64,000 nt of DNA, taken from contig NZ_FNPC01000006.1 of assembly GCF_900107205.1 (NCBI RefSeq), positions 186,001 through 250,000 of the forward strand, read 5' to 3'. The notes under the pieces were generated by a model. The model ran no database searches and was not told the origin of the DNA. It worked only from the letters and a program-made list of their open reading frames with translations. Position 1 is the stretch's first letter; every line of letters begins with the position of its first letter. Source of the stretch: Halopenitus persicus. Lineage in GTDB: Archaea; Halobacteriota; Halobacteria; Halobacteriales; Haloferacaceae. The translations under genes and the position numbers were made by a program. Below are positions 60,070 through 64,000 of the stretch, piece by piece.

Positions 60070-61788
60070 ATGGTTTCGCCCGGGAAGTTGGAGATATTCA
60101 GACATTCGCTCAAGGGAATCGTCGAGGAGATGGGGGTCACGCTGCAACGGACGGCCTACTCGACCAACATCAAGATCCGCCGGGACCACACCTGCGCCCT
60201 GTTCGACTCGGAGCTTCGCCACATCGCACAACACGACATCGCGCCCCAACACATCGGGTCGCTCGTCTCCGTCGTGCCGCGAAACATGCGCGACCGCGAC
60301 GACCTCGAACCGGGTGACGGCATCCTGATAAACGACCCGTATAAAGGGGCCGTCCACCTGCCGGACGTGATGCTCATCTGCCCGCTGTTTCACGACGGGG
60401 AGATCATCGGCTACGCCGCGAACTCGGCCCACCACGTCGACATCGGCGGACCGACCCCGGGCGGGATCCCGACCGACAGCACCGACCTCTACGGCGAGGG
60501 GGTGATCATGCCGGGCGTGAGGGCCGTCGAGGACTGGGAGTACGACGAGGAGATGCTCGGGCTCATCACACGGAACGTCCGGTCGCCGGAGATGCGGGTC
60601 GGCGACTACCGGGCCCAGCTCGGCGCCAACCGGATCGGGGAGGAGCGCTTCGGCGAGCTGTACGAGGAGTACGGGGCCGACGCGCTGACCGAGTACCTCG
60701 ACGAGCTGATCGACTACACCGAGCGCCTGGTTCGGTCGAACATCCAGGAGCTTCCCGACGGCGTCTACGACGCCAGCGACTACATGGACGGCGACGGCAT
60801 CAACGACGAGGAGCTTCTGGTGACGCTGACCATCGAGATCGACGACGACGAGATGACCCTCGATTTCACCGGGACGGCCGCGGAGAACGAGGGGCCGCTC
60901 AACTGCACGCCGGCGATGGCGTTCGCGGGAACGATGGCCGTGGTGATGTCCCTGCTCGGCGGCGACCTCCCGAAGAACGAGGGGTTCTACCGACCGTTCG
61001 AGATCATCACGCCCAAGGGGTCGATGGTCAACCCCACGGACGACCGGCCGGTCGCGGCGGGCTGGGAGATCGCCATCCGGGCCGGCGACCTCGTGACGAA
61101 GGCGATGGCCGACGTGCTCCCGGAGGAGACCATCGCGGCGACGAAGGGGATCATCTGCAACATCGCGTACGGCGGCCGGGATCCGCGGAGCGACGACGAC
61201 GAGTACGTCTACTACGAGACCGTGGGCGGCGGCTACGGCGGCCGGGCGACGAAGGACGGGATGGACGGGGTGCAGGCGCACTACCAGAACACGGCGAACA
61301 GCCCGATCGAGGAGCTGGAGACCGAGATCCCGCTGTACGTCCGGCGGTACGAGTACATCCAGGACTCGGAGGGGGCCGGCCGGCAACGCGGCGGGCTCGG
61401 GATCCGGCGGGACATGGAGTTCTACGACCATCGGTCGTCGTTCACCGTGCTCTCCGACCGGACGAAGAACCAGCCGTGGGGGCTGTTCGGCGGGCACGCG
61501 GCGCGCGCGGCGAACTACGTGATCAACCCCGACGACGACCCCGAGGTCGTGAGCTCGAAGTCGACGACGAAGCTCGACCCGAACGACGTCGCCAGCGTCC
61601 AGACGCCCGGCGGCGGGGGCTACGGCGACCCGCTCGAGCGGCCGCCGGAGGACGTCCTCGAGGACGTGGTCAACGAGAAGGTGTCCGTCGAGAAGGCCGA
61701 ATCGGAGTACGGCGTCGCGGTCGACCTGGAGGACCGGTCGGTCGACGAGGCGGCAACGCGGGAGCTCCGTGAGGAGGTGGATCGATGA
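60070..61788 (+). CDS. hyuB: Hydantoinase B/oxoprolinase family protein
   Basis: A 572-residue subunit of ATP-dependent hydantoinase or 5-oxoprolinase-type enzymes. Typical parts are SPGKLEIFRHSLKGIVEEMGVTLQRTAYSTNIKIRRDHTCALFD, DIAPQHIGSLVSVVPRNM, GDGILINDPYKGAVHLPDVMLICPLFHDGEIIGYAANSAHHVDIGGPTPGG, LDFTGTAAENEGPLNC and the C-terminal VQTPGGGGYGDPLERPPEDVLEDV. The ATG at 60070 is used; a GTG two codons earlier is in frame. A TATA-like GTTTAAGTC lies about 30 bases ahead. It overlaps hyuA by four bases. Confidence 0.93.
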   Translation: MVSPGKLEIFRHSLKGIVEEMGVTLQRTAYSTNIKIRRDHTCALFDSELRHIAQHDIAPQHIGSLVSVVPRNMRDRDDLEPGDGILINDPYKGAVHLPDVMLICPLFHDGEIIGYAANSAHHVDIGGPTPGGIPTDSTDLYGEGVIMPGVRAVEDWEYDEEMLGLITRNVRSPEMRVGDYRAQLGANRIGEERFGELYEEYGADALTEYLDELIDYTERLVRSNIQELPDGVYDASDYMDGDGINDEELLVTLTIEIDDDEMTLDFTGTAAENEGPLNCTPAMAFAGTMAVVMSLLGGDLPKNEGFYRPFEIITPKGSMVNPTDDRPVAAGWEIAIRAGDLVTKAMADVLPEETIAATKGIICNIAYGGRDPRSDDDEYVYYETVGGGYGGRATKDGMDGVQAHYQNTANSPIEELETEIPLYVRRYEYIQDSEGAGRQRGGLGIRRDMEFYDHRSSFTVLSDRTKNQPWGLFGGHAARAANYVINPDDDPEVVSSKSTTKLDPNDVASVQTPGGGGYGDPLERPPEDVLEDVVNEKVSVEKAESEYGVAVDLEDRSVDEAATRELREEVDR

Positions 61789-63815
61789 GCGTCCGCATCG
61801 GGGTCGACACCGGCGGCACGTTCACCGACGTCGTGCTCTACGACGACGAGACGAACGAGATCCACACGACGAAGACCCCCTCGACGCCGCCGGACTTCGA
61901 CCGGGGCGTCCTCAACGGGATCGACAAGATCCTCGAGCAGACCGACACCGACCCCGGGGACGTCTCGTTCCTCAGCCACGGGACGACCGTCGGGACGAAC
62001 GCGGTGTTGGAGGGGGAGATCCCGAACCTGGGACTCATCACGAACGAGGGGCTCCGGGACGTCCTGGAGATCGGCGACCAGACGCGGCCGGACCTGTACG
62101 ACCTGCAGACGGACAAGCCGCCGGAGCTCATCCCGCGGTACCTCCGGCGGGAGGTCCCCGGCCGCGTCGACTCGCACGGGGAGGTCGTCGACGAACTCGA
62201 CGAGGACGCGGTTCGGACGGTGGTCGACGAACTCGCCGAGGAGGACATCGAGTCGATCGTCGTCTCGACGCTCTTCTCGTACCTCAACCCGGACCACGAG
62301 GAGCGGATCGGCGGGATCATCGAGGCCCACGAGGCGGACCTCCAGTACGCCCTCTCCTCGCGGGTCCACCCCGAGATCAGGGAGTACGAGCGAACCATCA
62401 CGACCGTCCTCAACGAGGCGATCAAGACGACGGTGGAGGACTACTTCGGGCGGCTGACCGAGGGGATCGAGCAACGCGGCATCGACGTGCCGCTGAACAT
62501 CATCCACTCCGGCGGCGGGATCTTCACCGCCGAACAGGCCACCCAGCGGGCGGTCAGAACGATAACGTCCGGCCCGGCCGCCGGGGCGGTCGCGACGGAG
62601 AAGGTGAGCGCCCAGGAGGGGTTCGAGAACGCCATCGGGATGGACATGGGCGGCACGAGCGCGGACGTGAGCCTCATCCGCGACGGGGAGATCGTGCGGT
62701 CGACGGAGGGGGAGATCAACGACCTCCCGATCAAGACGCCGATGATCGACATCAACACCGTCGGGGCGGGCGGCGGCTCCATCGCGTGGATCGACGAGGG
62801 CGGGATCCTCCACGTGGGCCCGAAGTCCGCCGGGGCCGACCCGGGGCCGATCTGTTACGGGCAGGGCGGCGAGCAGCCGACCATCACCGACGCGAACCTG
62901 CTTTTGGGCCGGCTCAACCCGGCGAACTTCCTCGAGGGGGAGATGGAGCTGATCGTCGAGGAGACGCGCGACCGGTTCGCGGAGACGATCGCCGAGCCCC
63001 TCGACCAGTCGGTCGAGGAGGCCGCGCTCTCGGTGGTCGAGGTCGCCAACGCCAGCATCGCCCGGCGCGTGCACAACGTCACCGTCGAGCGGGGCGACGA
63101 CCCCAGCGACTTCGCGCTCATCGGGTTCGGCGGCGCCGGCCCGCTGCAGACGCCGGCCGTCGCGCGGCGGATGGATATGGAGGACGTGATCATCCCGCGA
63201 AGCCCGGGGGTCTTCTCCGCCCGCGGCATCCTCATCGCGGACGTCCGCGTCGACGAGTCGCACTCCTACCGGGAGCGGCGCATCGACCCGGCGATCATCG
63301 ACGACCAGGTCGGGACGCTGGCGGCCGAGACGCACGATCGGTTCATCCAGCAGGGGTTCACCGACGAGGAGATCCGCATCGACCGGGCGATCGATATGCG
63401 GTACGCCGGACAGTCCTACGAGCTGACGGTTCCCGTCGAGGACGACCCGATCACGTCCGAGACCATCGCGGCCGCCACCGACCGGTTCCACGAGATGCAC
63501 GCCCGGCTCTACGGGCACGCGATGGAGGGCGAGGACGTCGAGGTGGTGACGCTGCGCGTCACCGGCCACGTGCCCACGGCGCCGCTCACCGACGTGCCGG
63601 AGACGACCGCCGCCGAGGCCCTGCGCGACGTCAGGGACGTGTACTTCGCCGACCACGGGTGGCTGGAGACGGACGTCTACGACCGGAACTCCCTCGCGAC
63701 CGGCCGGACCGTCGACGGGCCGGCGATCCTCGAGGAGAGCGGCGCGACCGCCATCGTCCCGCCCGAGACCGAGGCGACCGTCACCGAGGCCGGGAACGTC
63801 CACATCACGCTGTGA
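61785..63815 (+). CDS. hyuA: Hydantoinase A/oxoprolinase family protein
   Basis: A 676-residue ATPase subunit that pairs with HyuB to open a cyclic amide (hydantoin, N-methylhydantoin or 5-oxoproline) at the cost of ATP. The actin-like phosphate loop is RIGVDTGGTFTDVVLYDDETNEIHTTKTPSTP. Further motifs are VSFLSHGTTVGTNAVLEGEIPNLGLITNEGLRDVLEIG, HSGGGIFTAEQATQRAVRTITSGPAAGAVA, AIGMDMGGTSADVSLIRDGE, NTVGAGGGSIAWID and ALIGFGGAGPLQTPAVARRMDMEDVIIPRSPGVFSARG. ATGA coupling with hyuB indicates equal expression. Confidence 0.95.
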   Translation: MSVRIGVDTGGTFTDVVLYDDETNEIHTTKTPSTPPDFDRGVLNGIDKILEQTDTDPGDVSFLSHGTTVGTNAVLEGEIPNLGLITNEGLRDVLEIGDQTRPDLYDLQTDKPPELIPRYLRREVPGRVDSHGEVVDELDEDAVRTVVDELAEEDIESIVVSTLFSYLNPDHEERIGGIIEAHEADLQYALSSRVHPEIREYERTITTVLNEAIKTTVEDYFGRLTEGIEQRGIDVPLNIIHSGGGIFTAEQATQRAVRTITSGPAAGAVATEKVSAQEGFENAIGMDMGGTSADVSLIRDGEIVRSTEGEINDLPIKTPMIDINTVGAGGGSIAWIDEGGILHVGPKSAGADPGPICYGQGGEQPTITDANLLLGRLNPANFLEGEMELIVEETRDRFAETIAEPLDQSVEEAALSVVEVANASIARRVHNVTVERGDDPSDFALIGFGGAGPLQTPAVARRMDMEDVIIPRSPGVFSARGILIADVRVDESHSYRERRIDPAIIDDQVGTLAAETHDRFIQQGFTDEEIRIDRAIDMRYAGQSYELTVPVEDDPITSETIAAATDRFHEMHARLYGHAMEGEDVEVVTLRVTGHVPTAPLTDVPETTAAEALRDVRDVYFADHGWLETDVYDRNSLATGRTVDGPAILEESGATAIVPPETEATVTEAGNVHITL

Positions 63816-63972
63816 GACGTCGAACGGCACGGTGCCGCGAGTGACGCGGTGCAGGCATCCCCATCGCCCACTTCGTCCTCGTCACCGTCCACCTCGTCAC
63901 CGCCCACCCCGTCCTCGCCCACCTCGCCATTATCACCCCAATATTTATGTTGGGAAGCCATATAACGCAGGT

Positions 63973-64000
63973 ATGGACGTCGTGAAACACGACGACGCCG
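63973..64000 (+). CDS. Start of a further gene, cut by the window edge
   Basis: An ATG at 63973 opens a frame MDVVKHDDA that runs off the end. CCATATAACG 14-23 bases and AATATTTATG 32-41 bases before it are TATA-like, so a short-leader start here is likely. Too little is present to name a product. The 157-base gap before it contains a short repeat of CACCTCGTCACCGCCCACC type. Confidence 0.45.

Overview
The window is a high-GC chromosomal segment from a halophilic archaeon (class Halobacteria), most like the Halorubrum/Haloferax side of the group. The evidence is the very acidic proteome, archaeal information-processing genes (aIF5B, archaeosine TGT, PAN, CDC48, RFC large subunit, Pus10, group II chaperonin), F420 genes, TATA-like promoter boxes and many leaderless or near-leaderless starts. 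There is no rRNA, CRISPR array, insertion sequence, integrase or phage gene. Two tRNA genes are present: Gly-CCC on the minus strand and Leu-TAA on the plus strand.

Layout. 1-7.6 kb: 3' part of infB, a small haloarchaeal protein, pyruvoyl arginine decarboxylase, PAN, tgtA, a site-2 protease and a small membrane protein. 7.7-13.9 kb: a mer-like F420 oxidoreductase with cofE, twin zinc-ribbon membrane proteins, an aldo/keto reductase and a hexapeptide acyltransferase. 14-19.3 kb: tRNA-Gly, truA-usp, azlCD, and a ubiquitin-like (SAMP/MoaD) fusion gene overlapping an unknown gene. 19.2-25.4 kb: formamidase with an AmiS/UreI-type channel, two fluoride channels, a divergent thermosome-like protein and pus10. 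25.5-32.8 kb: an unrecognised lower-GC gene, a methyltransferase, an ABC exporter, an NtaA/DszA-type flavin monooxygenase, a putative ncRNA locus, an RNase H-like protein, a [3Fe-4S]-type ferredoxin and a winged-helix regulator. 33-42.5 kb: tRNA-Leu with repeated copies of its own 3' end, larC, cdc48, ctaA-like, an FAD oxidoreductase, rfcL and vapBC. 42.6-52.5 kb: malic enzyme, a KhtTU-like K+/H+ antiporter, a wHTH/PemK toxin-antitoxin candidate, a CBS-glyS-dolichol-kinase-like operon and panE. 53-64 kb: a catabolic-looking group made of a DUF2848 protein, an Old Yellow Enzyme, a creatininase-family hydrolase, a D-2-hydroxyacid dehydrogenase, a threonine-synthase-like enzyme, an aminotransferase and hydantoinase/oxoprolinase B and A.

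How it fits together. Most of the window is ordinary chromosomal housekeeping in short operons, several with 4-base ATGA overlaps (azlCD, vapBC, wHTH-pemK, the SAMP fusion pair, hyuBA). Two modules look metabolic and nitrogen-related: formamidase plus amide/urea channel, and the 53-64 kb cluster around hyuBA and creatininase. The least explained features are non-coding. Both tRNA genes are followed by hairpin elements carrying extra copies of the tRNA's own 3' end. A short promoter-plus-two-hairpins locus lies between convergent genes at 30.7 kb. A 27-bp repeat re-duplicates the stop codon of an ABC permease. Two evenly spaced palindromes lie upstream of the amide channel and the fluoride channels. 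All functions are read from sequence motifs and remembered family features; no database search was run.
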